DNA of 41,913 nucleotides from Macrococcoides caseolyticum (GCF_002902665.1 NZ_PPRM01000012.1:1-41913); one strand, 5' to 3'; numbered from the stretch's first letter, positions 17,090 to 25,857 are shown. Made by a program: numbers and translations. The notes: generated by a model not told the origin, from the sequence alone.

Positions 17090-17263
17090 ATGAATAAAAA
17101 AAGCGCAAGTAAAAAAAAGGTATTCAAACCACAGGAACAACGACAGATACTGAAAGCATCTGAACACAACGATGAAAAGCCTCGTAATAATATGATGCTG
17201 CTAACCTTTATTACCATGATGGCCGTTGTGTGGGGACTCGTCTATTGGCTTTTTATTGTATAA
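17090..17263 (+). CDS. 57-residue single-pass membrane protein, unknown function
   Basis: ATG at 17090 with AGGAG at 17079-17083 (6-base spacing), stop TAA at 17261-17263. The N-terminal ~34 residues are hydrophilic and lysine-rich (MNKKSASKKKVFKPQEQRQ) and residues ~35-57 form one membrane helix ending WLFIV, so the N-terminus is probably cytoplasmic. I do not recognise a family. It overlaps the end of xerD's ribosome-binding context and is probably co-transcribed with xerD. Its last 63 bases are antisense to the 3' end of ypuF. It is too small for many gene finders. Confidence 0.7.
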   Translation: MNKKSASKKKVFKPQEQRQILKASEHNDEKPRNNMMLLTFITMMAVVWGLVYWLFIV

Positions 17264-17719
17264 TGCACTGTGTCTGGCCAAAAGGACTTCTGTTCTATCA
17301 CGTTTCAAATGTTTGTGAATGATATTTTCGTGGATATCTGATGAAATGTGATGATCTTTATCACTCAATAATGAACGAACTTCTGAACGCGCTGGAAGAG
17401 TGATCTGCTTATATACTGCTGAGTTTATAAGCAGATCAATCTCGGATGTTAATCTCGCAATATCAATAAATTGTTCATAATGGGAATCAATATAAAGTTT
17501 GAGGATTCGCTTTGCTTTCGACAGTGAGCGATGTCCCCCTGTAATATTGCCACGGCGCATATGATACTGACCAGTTGCAAGTAGTATTAGACCAACTTCA
17601 AAGTCCTGCTTGGTAAATTCGGGTTTATTTTTCCAGAATTCTTCTAGTAGTTCATGACATTCGAAATAATCTCTCAGATATTCAAAATAATAGACGTACT
17701 CAGCAACAATAGTTTTCAA
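17201..17719 (-). CDS. DUF309 family protein (YpuF-like)
   Basis: 172 residues from TTG at 17719, which follows GGAGTGG by 5 bases; longer in-frame starts run back into scpA on the other strand. The DUF309 signature is clear: YFECHELLEEFWK, then GLILLATGQYHMRRGN and GGHRSLSKA. Function unknown. The gene is convergent with the small membrane protein, sharing a 63-base antisense overlap, and divergent from scpA with only 29 bases between start codons, so the promoters of ypuF and scpA must overlap the other gene. The His/Gly-rich tail (HNGHHGNKG) is encoded within the overlap. Confidence 0.82.
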   Translation of the reverse strand: MKTIVAEYVYYFEYLRDYFECHELLEEFWKNKPEFTKQDFEVGLILLATGQYHMRRGNITGGHRSLSKAKRILKLYIDSHYEQFIDIARLTSEIDLLINSAVYKQITLPARSEVRSLLSDKDHHISSDIHENIIHKHLKRDRTEVLLARHSALYNKKPIDESPHNGHHGNKG

Positions 17720-17748
17720 TTTAACCACTCCAGAATATAGGTGAAATA

Positions 17749-18465
17749 ATGTATGAAGTAAAACTGGCGTCCTTTCACGGACCACTCGATCTACTGCTAC
17801 ATCTTATAAAGCAGTATGAAATCGATATCTATGATATATCGATGAAGATTCTAACTGAACAATACATCAATTATATCAAAGATGTCACTGATTTAGATAT
17901 CAATGTGCATGGTGATTACCTCGTAATGGCGAGTGAGTTATTGCGCATCAAAAGCAGGATGCTTCTGCCAGAAAGTACAGAAACGGTTGAAGAAACCGAG
18001 GATCCAAGAGAGGGTCTGATGAACCAGCTTATTGAGTATCAGAACTATAGAATGTTAGCAGAAATACTCAATGAAAAAAAGAAGGAAGAAGAGAAGTATT
18101 TTATTAAACGTGGGAATGATCTTTCTCGATTCGAGAAAGTTGATACCTCGTTAGAACTTGAATTGATGGATCTTATAACGGCATATTATAAGGCAAAGCA
18201 AAGACAGCACGTAGTAAAACCTACAATATCAATGGCAAGGGACACCTACTCAATTGAAGATGCAACTAAAAATATTATTGAAAATTTGCAGCAAAAGCAA
18301 AGTATTACGTTTGCTGATTTTGTAACTTTTTCCGAAACGAAGACGCAGATTGTCACCCTTTTTATGGCTTTATTAGAACTAATGAAGACGGAGACGGTAA
18401 AAATACGTCAAGAGCGTACATTTGGTGACATTTATATAGAAAGGGGCAGACGTTATAATGGTTGA
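17749..18465 (+). CDS. scpA: Segregation and condensation protein A (kleisin)
   Basis: Kleisin subunit that bridges the SMC dimer in the chromosome condensation complex. The N-terminal SMC-neck-binding region has the hallmark FHGPLDLLLHLI, followed by DIYDISMKILTEQY and MASELLRIKSRMLLP; a charged linker (about 80-155) leads to the C-terminal winged helix. 238 residues is typical. The start is ATG at 17749 behind AGGTGA. It overlaps scpB by 8 bases, so the two partners are translationally coupled. Confidence 0.95.
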   Translation: MYEVKLASFHGPLDLLLHLIKQYEIDIYDISMKILTEQYINYIKDVTDLDINVHGDYLVMASELLRIKSRMLLPESTETVEETEDPREGLMNQLIEYQNYRMLAEILNEKKKEEEKYFIKRGNDLSRFEKVDTSLELELMDLITAYYKAKQRQHVVKPTISMARDTYSIEDATKNIIENLQQKQSITFADFVTFSETKTQIVTLFMALLELMKTETVKIRQERTFGDIYIERGRRYNG

Positions 18466-19003
18466 TAAACTGGAAATAATAACCGGATTATTGTATGCAG
18501 CTGGAGATGAGGGTGTGGATGAATCGACTTTATGTGAAGTTGTACAGCTAACACCAGTACAGATAAGTGATATGACTAGGAAATTTCACCATAGTGTATT
18601 AGAGATAAGAAAGTTAGGAGATAGTTACTTTCTTATGGCTAATGACAGTTTAACACCGTATCTACAGCACCTTGTTACACATACGAAAGAGAAGAAGCTG
18701 ACCCAGGCGTCTATGGAAACTTTAGCGATTATCGCATATAATCAACCTCTAACGAGACAAGACATAGAAATTGCACGTGGAGTAAATTCCGATGGACCAG
18801 TAAAGACACTCATTGAAAAAGGACTTATTAAAGCAAATGAACAAAAAGATGCTCGAGCTAAAGTATTGGTAACAACACAGGAGTTTTTAAGAGCATTCGG
18901 CTTAAAAAGTCTGGATGAGCTTCCGATGGACGAAGAGGGGAATACAGAATCAGATGAAATTGAACGATTCTTTAAAAATTTAGAGACGGAGGATGAATTA
19001 TGA
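18458..19003 (+). CDS. scpB: Segregation and condensation protein B
   Basis: Partner of ScpA in the SMC complex: a dimer of tandem winged helices that binds the kleisin linker. 181 residues. Visible family signatures include ETLAIIAYNQPLTRQDIE and RGVNSDGPVKTLIEKGLI, then LRAFGLKSLDELP. The C-terminal tail is acidic. The start is ATG at 18458 with AAAGGGGCAG upstream, inside the end of scpA, and the stop overlaps the rluB start (ATGA). In Bacillus dacB-spmA-spmB lie between scpB and rluB; here they are absent. Confidence 0.95.
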   Translation: MVDKLEIITGLLYAAGDEGVDESTLCEVVQLTPVQISDMTRKFHHSVLEIRKLGDSYFLMANDSLTPYLQHLVTHTKEKKLTQASMETLAIIAYNQPLTRQDIEIARGVNSDGPVKTLIEKGLIKANEQKDARAKVLVTTQEFLRAFGLKSLDELPMDEEGNTESDEIERFFKNLETEDEL

Positions 19004-19737
19004 ATGAACAGTTAGAAAGATTGCAAAAAGTAATCGCAAAGAGTGGTGTTACATCAAGAAGGAAAGCTGAAGTGCTGATTACTGAAGGGAAAGTAACGGT
19101 AAACGGACAAACTGTGACCGAGCTCGGCACAAAAGTAAAACCAAGTGATATCATCGAAGTAGAAGGCATTCCACTAGAGAACCCAGAGAAAATTTATATT
19201 CTTTTCCATAAGCCTACAGGTGTCATCACAAGCGTTTCTGATGAAAAAGGAAGAAAGGTCGTTACAGACTATTTTCCAGGCCTCAATTTAAGAATCTTTC
19301 CAGTTGGACGTCTGGATTATGATACGTCGGGCTTACTCCTATTGACGAATGATGGAGACTTTGCAAACCAAATGACCCATCCTAAATATAAGATGAAGAA
19401 AAAATATGTTGCTAAACTAAAGGGATTTTTGTTGCGTGAACAAGTAAAGCAACTTGAAAAAGGTATTATGCTTGAAGATGGTAAAACTGCTCCTGCACTT
19501 GTAAAAGTTAAATCTCAAGATAAAGAGAAAAACACGACATTAGTTGAAATTACTATTTATGAAGGCAGAAATCGTCAAGTCCGTAGAATGTTTGCTCATT
19601 TTGGGCATGAAGTCGTTAAACTATCACGTATTGAGTATGGTCCGCTAACACTAAAAGGGTTAAATGCAGGAGATGCAAGGGAATTAACTCCCCATGAAGT
19701 TAAGACTTTAAGAAATATGGCATTAAATAAATCGTAG
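19000..19737 (+). CDS. rluB: 23S rRNA pseudouridine synthase RluB
   Basis: Makes pseudouridine in 23S rRNA (the RluB/RsuA family). An N-terminal S4 RNA-binding domain (about 1-62, RLQKVIAKSGVTSRRKAE) precedes the synthase domain. Its catalytic Asp is in GRLDYDTSGLLLLTNDG, and GRNRQVRRMF is the RsuA-family substrate loop. 245 residues. The start ATG overlaps the scpB stop by 4 bases, after GACGGAGG. Last gene of the scpAB-rluB operon. Confidence 0.92.
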   Translation: MNEQLERLQKVIAKSGVTSRRKAEVLITEGKVTVNGQTVTELGTKVKPSDIIEVEGIPLENPEKIYILFHKPTGVITSVSDEKGRKVVTDYFPGLNLRIFPVGRLDYDTSGLLLLTNDGDFANQMTHPKYKMKKKYVAKLKGFLLREQVKQLEKGIMLEDGKTAPALVKVKSQDKEKNTTLVEITIYEGRNRQVRRMFAHFGHEVVKLSRIEYGPLTLKGLNAGDARELTPHEVKTLRNMALNKS

Positions 19738-19746
19738 TCCAAAATT

Positions 19747-19775
19747 CACATAGTTGCCACAGACTATGTGTTTTT
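19747..19775 (+). terminator. Intrinsic terminator of scpAB-rluB
   Basis: CACATAGT (19747-19754) pairs with ACTATGTG (19763-19770), followed by TTTTT. An extended -10 (TGTTATAAT ending 19787) for resA starts a few bases later. Confidence 0.8.
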
Positions 19776-19821
19776 GCATGTTATAATAAAAATTATATTG
19801 CAAAAAGGAGAATGGGTTTAT

Positions 19822-20355
19822 ATGCAAAAATCACAGAAAAAGTGGATTCAGTATATAATAATGCTGCTGATATTAGTGGCTATCGGTTTTATATTATATG
19901 TGAGTGTTGCTAAAGATGGTGAGAAGGTTGTTAAAGTCGGAGATAAGGCACCATTATTTGAACTTAAGAATTTAGAAGGTGAAAAAGTAGCGTTAAGTGA
20001 TTATAAAGGTAAAGGTGTTATTCTAAACTTCTGGGGTACATGGTGTAACCCATGTAAAGAAGAGATGCCTGATTTAAACCGCATGAACAAAATTTATCAC
20101 TCTAAAGGTGTTGAAGTACTTACAGTACATGTGAAAGATTCACCACAGCAAGTAAAGCAGTTCTTTAGCGAACTGCCTGAAGAAGTAGAGTTAATGGTTG
20201 CGCTTGACGGTTCAGGAGATGTGATGAGAGCCTATAATGCAAATGACTTACCAAATACATATGTTATAGATAAAAATGGTATTATAAAGGCACACCATAA
20301 AGGGCAGATGTCACGTGTAGACATAAAAAAATATATGGATATGGTACAACCATAA
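19822..20355 (+). CDS. resA: Thiol-disulfide oxidoreductase ResA
   Basis: Membrane-anchored thioredoxin-like protein that reduces the disulfide in apocytochrome c before haem attachment. One N-terminal membrane helix (about 9-28) directs the domain outside. The active site is WCNPC (Cys75/Cys78); cytochrome-c-type ResA proteins usually have CEPC, so the middle residues differ slightly. A cis-Pro site is in LPNTYVID. The start is ATG at 19822 (177 residues) with AAAGGAG 11 bases upstream. First gene of resABC-srrAB. Confidence 0.9.
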   Translation: MQKSQKKWIQYIIMLLILVAIGFILYVSVAKDGEKVVKVGDKAPLFELKNLEGEKVALSDYKGKGVILNFWGTWCNPCKEEMPDLNRMNKIYHSKGVEVLTVHVKDSPQQVKQFFSELPEEVELMVALDGSGDVMRAYNANDLPNTYVIDKNGIIKAHHKGQMSRVDIKKYMDMVQP

Positions 20356-20371
20356 AGGGGTGCAGTATTAA

Positions 20372-21991
20372 ATGAAAGACCAATCAATTCAATGTACATG
20401 TGGACATATTAATCCGCCTGGTACACAGCTTTGTCAAAATTGTGGTCGCTTAATCAACGATAATTATGATAAGAAGAAAATTGCTGATGTAATGCGCTAT
20501 GATGGACAGGCTATCCGTAGTAAGACGAAAAATAAATCATTGGCAGATAAAGTGTGGAACTTTTTCGCTTCTGTAAAGACGGGAGTTATACTACTCGTAT
20601 TGACGGTAATTGCTTCTGCAATCGGTACGATGTTTCCACAGCAGTACTTTATTCCGGTTGGGGAAGATCCCTCAACCTTCTATCAGGACAAATATGGAAC
20701 ACTTGGACTGATTTATTATAGATTAGGCTTTGATAATCTTTATACCTCCTGGTGGTTCTTAATCTTACTTGCGCTTGTTGCATTCTCAATTATTGCAGCA
20801 AGTATCGATCGAGGTATACCACTTCATAAATCGTTGACGAGACAGACAGTAAAAAAACATCCGTCATTTTTTAAACGTCAAAGACTCACTTTGCACGATG
20901 ATAGATTAGATATGTCACTCATTGAGACATTGAAGGACAATAAATATAAAGTACGTGAGGAAGCAGGTTTCATTCTTGCAGAAAAAGGAAGAATCAGTAG
21001 ATATGGACCATATATCAATCATACTGGATTAATAATTCTGCTTGCTGGAGCAATGCTGCGTTTTGTACCAATGTTTTATGTAGATGAATTCGTAGGTGTC
21101 GGAGAAGGAGAGACGAAAGTTATTCCTGGTACTGAAAATCAGTATTACATAAAAAATAATCAATTTATCTTTGAACAGTATGATAAAGAATCCATGTCTA
21201 ATACAAACAGTAAATCAGCTGATGCGACAATGAACAAAATCGCTAAAAACTATGAATCAAAAATTACGCTATTTGAGAATAAATCTGACTCATCAGTTAT
21301 TGGTAGTAAACCAGAACTTGTAAAACTAAAAGATGATAGTATTCGCGTCAACCATCCAGTAAAGTTTGGTCAGTTTGCACTCTACCAAAATAGTTTTGAT
21401 CAGTCGCAGTTAAAAACAATGATTTTTAAAGTACAAGATAAACAAGGTAAGCAAATCGGAAAAAACTTCGAGGTCGAGCTTGATAATCCGAACGATGATT
21501 ACAAAATCAGTGATACGTTGAATGTGCACCTACGTAACTATGCACCTGATTTTGATAAAATTACGGAGAATGGGGCACTAGCAACAAAATCTCCTTTACC
21601 TAATAATCCAGCGTTTGTCTTTGAAGTGAATGATGGAAAAAAATCAGAATACAGCCTGCTAAAAATCCGATCATCACAAGATATATCGAAAGATAATCAG
21701 TATGACGTTAAATTTGTCAGCGCGACGAATAAAACAATAACATATTTAACGGTCAAGAAGGATCTGACACTCCCTATATTATTTGTAGGATTCACAATTT
21801 TCCTATTTGGACTTGCGATAGGGTCTTATATTAATCATCGTAGAATCTGGATTAATACGAATGAAGGGATGCTAGCAGCTCATACGAATAGAAACTACTA
21901 TGGATTCAAACGCGAGATAGATACGATGTTACATAAACATCATTTACGAGAAGTAAATGATAAGTATGAGGTGGAGGATAAGAATGAATAA
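20372..21991 (+). CDS. resB: Cytochrome c biogenesis protein ResB
   Basis: Membrane partner of ResC in system II haem delivery for cytochrome c. It starts with a short zinc-ribbon-like stretch (CTCGHINPPG..CQNCG, four Cys in about residues 8-25), also present in Bacillus ResB. Membrane helices follow at about 70-90, 125-150, 215-235 and a last one near 468-490. The large loop between the last two (about 235-465) should be extracytoplasmic. 539 residues. The start is ATG at 20402-like frame position 20372 behind AAAGGGGTG. Its stop overlaps the start of resC. Confidence 0.9.
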   Translation: MKDQSIQCTCGHINPPGTQLCQNCGRLINDNYDKKKIADVMRYDGQAIRSKTKNKSLADKVWNFFASVKTGVILLVLTVIASAIGTMFPQQYFIPVGEDPSTFYQDKYGTLGLIYYRLGFDNLYTSWWFLILLALVAFSIIAASIDRGIPLHKSLTRQTVKKHPSFFKRQRLTLHDDRLDMSLIETLKDNKYKVREEAGFILAEKGRISRYGPYINHTGLIILLAGAMLRFVPMFYVDEFVGVGEGETKVIPGTENQYYIKNNQFIFEQYDKESMSNTNSKSADATMNKIAKNYESKITLFENKSDSSVIGSKPELVKLKDDSIRVNHPVKFGQFALYQNSFDQSQLKTMIFKVQDKQGKQIGKNFEVELDNPNDDYKISDTLNVHLRNYAPDFDKITENGALATKSPLPNNPAFVFEVNDGKKSEYSLLKIRSSQDISKDNQYDVKFVSATNKTITYLTVKKDLTLPILFVGFTIFLFGLAIGSYINHRRIWINTNEGMLAAHTNRNYYGFKREIDTMLHKHHLREVNDKYEVEDKNE

Positions 21992-23192
21992 TGAAACTTT
22001 ATTAAATTTTAGTAGTACTTCTTTATACGCAGCATTTATTCTATATTTAATAGCGATTTTACCTTTTTCAGCAAGTATTAAAGCAAAATCGAAACGCTAC
22101 GAAAATATGGGTATCTTATTGACAACGATTGGTTTTGTATTGCAGCTTGTCTATTTTATCACGAGATGGATTGCTGCGGGCCACGCACCAGTAAGTAATA
22201 TGTATGAATTCTTGACGATGTTCGGGATTATGATGGTAGGCGGATTTCTAGTTATCAATTATATCTACCATACACCGATACTTGCACTCTTCTCTTTACC
22301 GATTGCGATGCTTGTTATCGTCTATGCAAGTATGTTTTCTAGAGAAGTATCACCGTTAATTCCAGCGTTACAGAGTAACTGGCTTGCGATACACGTTATA
22401 ACTGTAACTATCAGCTATGGTATCCTTTCAGTAAGTTCGGTGGCGGGATTGATCTATCTTCTGAGATATGTTGATGCGAAAGAGAAATCTAAAGACGCAT
22501 TCTGGCTTGAGGTAGTCATGTATTTCATCGTATTAGTTTTAGCATTTATATTAACAACGATTGTAATGAAAGGTATTGTTGATTATAAGGAAGAATATTT
22601 CTATCAAGACAAAAATGGCATGAATGCAGTTGCTGAATACCATTTACCAGGATTAGTTACATTCAAGGATAGTACGCCTGTTGTTAAAGTTGATGGGACG
22701 AAAGAAAACTATAAAGAAGTTAAACGCTTTGACACAGGAATCGAATTACCACCTGTAATCAATGCGCAGAAATTAAATACAGTCGTGTGGTCAATCATCA
22801 TCGGTTCTATCCTTTATGGGATAATCAGGCTCATCACACGCAGAACTATTTTTTCGATAATCAAACCTTTGACTAATAAAGTTTCGTTGAGATTAATGGA
22901 CGAAATTTGTTATCGCTCTGTCATCATCGGTTTTCCGTTATTTGCTCTTGGAGGATTATTATTTGCGAGTATTTGGGCACAGATTGCATGGAGTAGGTTC
23001 TGGGGCTGGGATCCTAAAGAAGTCTGGGCATTAATTACGTTCTTGTTCTATGCCATTTTCCTACATTTAAGATTAGGAAAGGGCTGGGAAGGTAAAAAAT
23101 CAGCATGGCTTGCCGTTATTGGTCTCGGCATCATCTTATTTAATGTGATTGCGGTGAATCTAATCATTGCAGGTCTCCATTCCTATGCATAA
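21984..23192 (+). CDS. resC: Cytochrome c biogenesis protein ResC (CcsA)
   Basis: Polytopic haem-handling protein that works with ResB. The family's tryptophan-rich haem motif WGWDPKEVWA is near the C-terminus with conserved His residues before and after it, and AGHAPVSNMYEF is the conserved first-loop segment. About eight membrane helices. I choose ATG at 21984 (MNNETLLN, 402 residues), behind GGTGGAGG, over an upstream ATG at 21957 that has no ribosome binding site. It overlaps the last codons of resB by 8 bases. Confidence 0.92.
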   Translation: MNNETLLNFSSTSLYAAFILYLIAILPFSASIKAKSKRYENMGILLTTIGFVLQLVYFITRWIAAGHAPVSNMYEFLTMFGIMMVGGFLVINYIYHTPILALFSLPIAMLVIVYASMFSREVSPLIPALQSNWLAIHVITVTISYGILSVSSVAGLIYLLRYVDAKEKSKDAFWLEVVMYFIVLVLAFILTTIVMKGIVDYKEEYFYQDKNGMNAVAEYHLPGLVTFKDSTPVVKVDGTKENYKEVKRFDTGIELPPVINAQKLNTVVWSIIIGSILYGIIRLITRRTIFSIIKPLTNKVSLRLMDEICYRSVIIGFPLFALGGLLFASIWAQIAWSRFWGWDPKEVWALITFLFYAIFLHLRLGKGWEGKKSAWLAVIGLGIILFNVIAVNLIIAGLHSYA

Positions 23193-23210
23193 TGAAAGGG
23201 TGAGCATAAT

Positions 23211-23918
23211 ATGAAAGAAAAGATTTTAATAGTTGATGATGAAGATAGAATTAGAAAGCTTGCTAAGATGTATCTAGAAAGAGAAGGCTATGAAACTGTA
23301 GAAGCAGAAGATGGAGAGCGTGCGCTTGAACTAGCGCTAAGTGAAAACTTTCATTGTATCTTACTAGATATCATGCTGCCAGGTATGGATGGTATTCAAG
23401 TATGCAAACGATTACGTGAAGAGAAATCTACACCTGTTATTATGCTGACTGCAAAAGGAGAAGAGCATAATCGTGTAGAAGGCTTTGAAATTGGAGCAGA
23501 CGATTATATCGTCAAACCGTTCTCTCCACGAGAGGTTGTACTACGTGTAAAGGCAATTTTAAGGCGTTCGCAATCAACAATGTTCTTACAACAGGAAGCG
23601 CATGCGAAAGATCTGATCGTTTTTGATTCACTAGTGATAGATAACGATGCACATAGAGTGCTTGCAGATAATAAGGAGGTTAATTTAACTCCAAAGGAAT
23701 ATGAACTATTACTTTTTCTGGCTAAGAGTCCAGATAAAGTATTTGATCGTGAGCAGCTGCTTAAGGATGTATGGCATTATGAGTTTTATGGCGATTTACG
23801 AACAGTTGATACACATGTGAAGCGATTAAGAGAAAAATTAAACAAAGTCTCACCTCATGCTGCAAATATGATTCATACAGTATGGGGCGTAGGATATAAA
23901 TTTGAGGTCAGAGACTGA
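23211..23918 (+). CDS. srrA: Response regulator SrrA/ResD
   Basis: OmpR-family regulator of respiratory and anaerobic genes. The receiver domain (about 1-120) has Asp9-Asp10, phospho-acceptor Asp53 (LLDIMLPG), Thr80 and Lys102 (IVKPFSP). The C-terminal winged helix (about 135-233) contains NLTPKEYELLLFLA and RTVDTHVKRLREKL. 235 residues. The start is ATG at 23211 behind GAAAGGGTGAG. Its stop overlaps the srrB start (TGATG), so regulator and kinase are coupled; placement directly after resABC identifies it as ResD/SrrA. Confidence 0.93.
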   Translation: MKEKILIVDDEDRIRKLAKMYLEREGYETVEAEDGERALELALSENFHCILLDIMLPGMDGIQVCKRLREEKSTPVIMLTAKGEEHNRVEGFEIGADDYIVKPFSPREVVLRVKAILRRSQSTMFLQQEAHAKDLIVFDSLVIDNDAHRVLADNKEVNLTPKEYELLLFLAKSPDKVFDREQLLKDVWHYEFYGDLRTVDTHVKRLREKLNKVSPHAANMIHTVWGVGYKFEVRD

Positions 23919-25675
23919 TGAAATATATCAATAGTGTCGTCATTAAACTGTGGTTAACTATATTGTTTATAGTAACCACAGTTTTAATTATATTATCGGT
24001 TGCACTGATGAGTTTTTTTAATGCTTACTTGATGAGTGAATCCGCACATACATTAAAGCAGCAGGCAGAGAAAGTTGAACTCGTCCTTATGAGTCGGCAT
24101 GACAAAAGTGATGCAATGAACTATGTGAAAGAACTGATTGAAAATCCCGCTGGACTTATATTGATTACTAATGAGCAGGATCAACATAAGACCGTTGAGG
24201 ATCCATTAAAAGCATTGATGCTAAAAGAAATTCAGACGAACAAAGCATTTGATGCTGTGTATAAAAAAGATGAGACCGTTGTTCAGTCTATTGAAGTCGA
24301 ATATCAAGGTAGTAAACATGAATATCTGCTCGTAGGATACCCTTCTCAGGCATTTGAATATAATGGAAGTGCAATATTTATTTATCAAGATACCAATACG
24401 ATATCCGATGCTTTCAACTATATTGCAATTATCATATTTTTAGTTGCGCTCGTACTGCTAATTTTGACGACCATCTTTGCATTTTTCTTATCTACACGTA
24501 TAACCAAACCATTGATTCACCTGAAGCAAGCGGCTTTTAAACTTGCACGAGGTGAGCGAAATGAGAAAATCAAGGTTCAGTCACGTGACGAAATTGGAGA
24601 ACTTGCACTTGCATTTAATAAGATGGAAGAAGATATTATCTTGAATATGAACCGAATATCTTCTGAAAGAAACTTGAGAGATAGATTAATCAATGCAATG
24701 GAGGATGGTGTGCTGAGTTTCAATATGCATCTAGAGAAGCAGCTTCAAAATCCAATGGCAAAGAAATTTCTGGATGATATTAATCAACAGCAGATTGAAG
24801 CTTTAAGTGATACTGTGAATCAAGTGATGCAGTCTGAAGATACAATATATAATGAAATTACAACGAATGATAGGCACTATGTGCTTATAGTTTCTCCGGT
24901 TGATAACCCAGAAATAAAACAAGGTAACGGAGCAGTGGCTATCATTAGAGATATGACTGAAGAGAAGAAGATTGATCAAATGAAGCAGATGTTTATTGCA
25001 AATGTCTCTCACGAACTGAGAACACCGATTCAAATGCTTCAAGGATACACAGAGGCCATATTAGATGGCATTGTCAGCGAAAAGTCTGATGTGGATGAAT
25101 TTTTAAATATTATTCTTGACGAATCTAAGCGTCTGAATCGTCTTGTGAATGAACTGCTGAATGTAGCTAGAATCGATGCTGGTGAACAAGTCCTGAATTT
25201 AGAAGCTACTGACATAGAGGAGCTGATAGAAAGAACTATAATGAATTTCAAACATGTGGCGGAGAAGCATGAGACAGAACTTCAAACTCATTATAGTCAT
25301 CATTCTAAAGCATGGCTAGACTATGATAAGATGATTCAGGTGATCACCAATATTATTGATAACGCCCTACGCTATACTGTTGCAGGAGATGTAATCAGTA
25401 TTCATACTGATGAAGACGATGAGAATCTCATCATCAGAATTTCTGATACAGGTGTGGGTATAGCGCCGGAACATATCGATAATATATTTGAACGTTTCTA
25501 CAAGGTGGATCAGGCTAGAACGAGAGGTAAACATGGTACGGGATTAGGATTATTTATCGTCAAATCAATTGTAGAAGGTCATCATGGCAGTATAAATGTT
25601 GATAGCACGGTCGGCAAAGGTACAACATTTGTTATCTCAATCCCAAAAGTTGACGATACAAAGAATAACAAGTAA
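23918..25675 (+). CDS. srrB: Sensor histidine kinase SrrB/ResE
   Basis: Membrane kinase paired with SrrA. Layout over 585 residues: TM1 about 10-34, external sensor region about 35-165, TM2 about 168-192, HAMP about 192-245, PAS-like domain about 253-350, HisKA with phospho-His365 in NVSHELRTPIQ, and a HATPase domain with NIIDNALRY, DTGVGI and GTGLGLFIVK. The PAS-like domain could sense redox or a cofactor. The protein contains no cysteine, unlike S. aureus SrrB, for which a disulfide switch has been proposed. Overlaps srrA by one base. A promoter for the next gene overlaps its last codons. Confidence 0.92.
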   Translation: MKYINSVVIKLWLTILFIVTTVLIILSVALMSFFNAYLMSESAHTLKQQAEKVELVLMSRHDKSDAMNYVKELIENPAGLILITNEQDQHKTVEDPLKALMLKEIQTNKAFDAVYKKDETVVQSIEVEYQGSKHEYLLVGYPSQAFEYNGSAIFIYQDTNTISDAFNYIAIIIFLVALVLLILTTIFAFFLSTRITKPLIHLKQAAFKLARGERNEKIKVQSRDEIGELALAFNKMEEDIILNMNRISSERNLRDRLINAMEDGVLSFNMHLEKQLQNPMAKKFLDDINQQQIEALSDTVNQVMQSEDTIYNEITTNDRHYVLIVSPVDNPEIKQGNGAVAIIRDMTEEKKIDQMKQMFIANVSHELRTPIQMLQGYTEAILDGIVSEKSDVDEFLNIILDESKRLNRLVNELLNVARIDAGEQVLNLEATDIEELIERTIMNFKHVAEKHETELQTHYSHHSKAWLDYDKMIQVITNIIDNALRYTVAGDVISIHTDEDDENLIIRISDTGVGIAPEHIDNIFERFYKVDQARTRGKHGTGLGLFIVKSIVEGHHGSINVDSTVGKGTTFVISIPKVDDTKNNK

Positions 25676-25678
25676 GAT
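25650..25678 (+). promoter_or_regulatory. Promoter of the FMN riboswitch-ribU transcript
   Basis: TTGACG (25650-25655), 17-bp spacer, TAAGAT (25673-25678). It overlaps the end of srrB and would start RNA about 17 bases before the riboswitch. Confidence 0.5.
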
Positions 25679-25701
25679 ATACACTATAAAAAATATATCA
25701 T

Positions 25702-25816
25702 TCATCTTCGGGGTCGGTGCAATTCCGAACCGGCGGTTACAGTCCGCGACCTGATCACTCAGCTGAACTGGTGAAATTCCAGTACCGACAGTACAGTCTG
25801 GATGGGAGAAGATGGA
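25702..25816 (+). ncRNA. FMN riboswitch (RFN element)
   Basis: The RFN core is recognisable in order: CTTCGGGG (25706-25713), AATTCCGAACCGGCGGT (about 25721-25737), a variable stem, GGTGAAATTCCAGTACCGAC (about 25770-25789), AGTCTGGATGGGAGAAGATG (about 25795-25814). It binds FMN and controls the downstream riboflavin transporter. After it, GGAGG (25814-25818) can pair with CCTCC (25823-25827), and the ribosome binding site lies at 25845-25857; which of transcription or translation is controlled cannot be read with certainty. Confidence 0.95.
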
Positions 25817-25857
25817 GGGTTTCCTCCTCTTTGTAAGATGGATAGAAGGAGAAGGAA

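Noticed and set aside
20372-20450. Four-Cys zinc-ribbon-like stretch at the ResB N-terminus as a novel fusion
   Set aside because: Bacillus ResB has the same CxCGH...CxxCG start as I remember it, so it is ordinary for the family.
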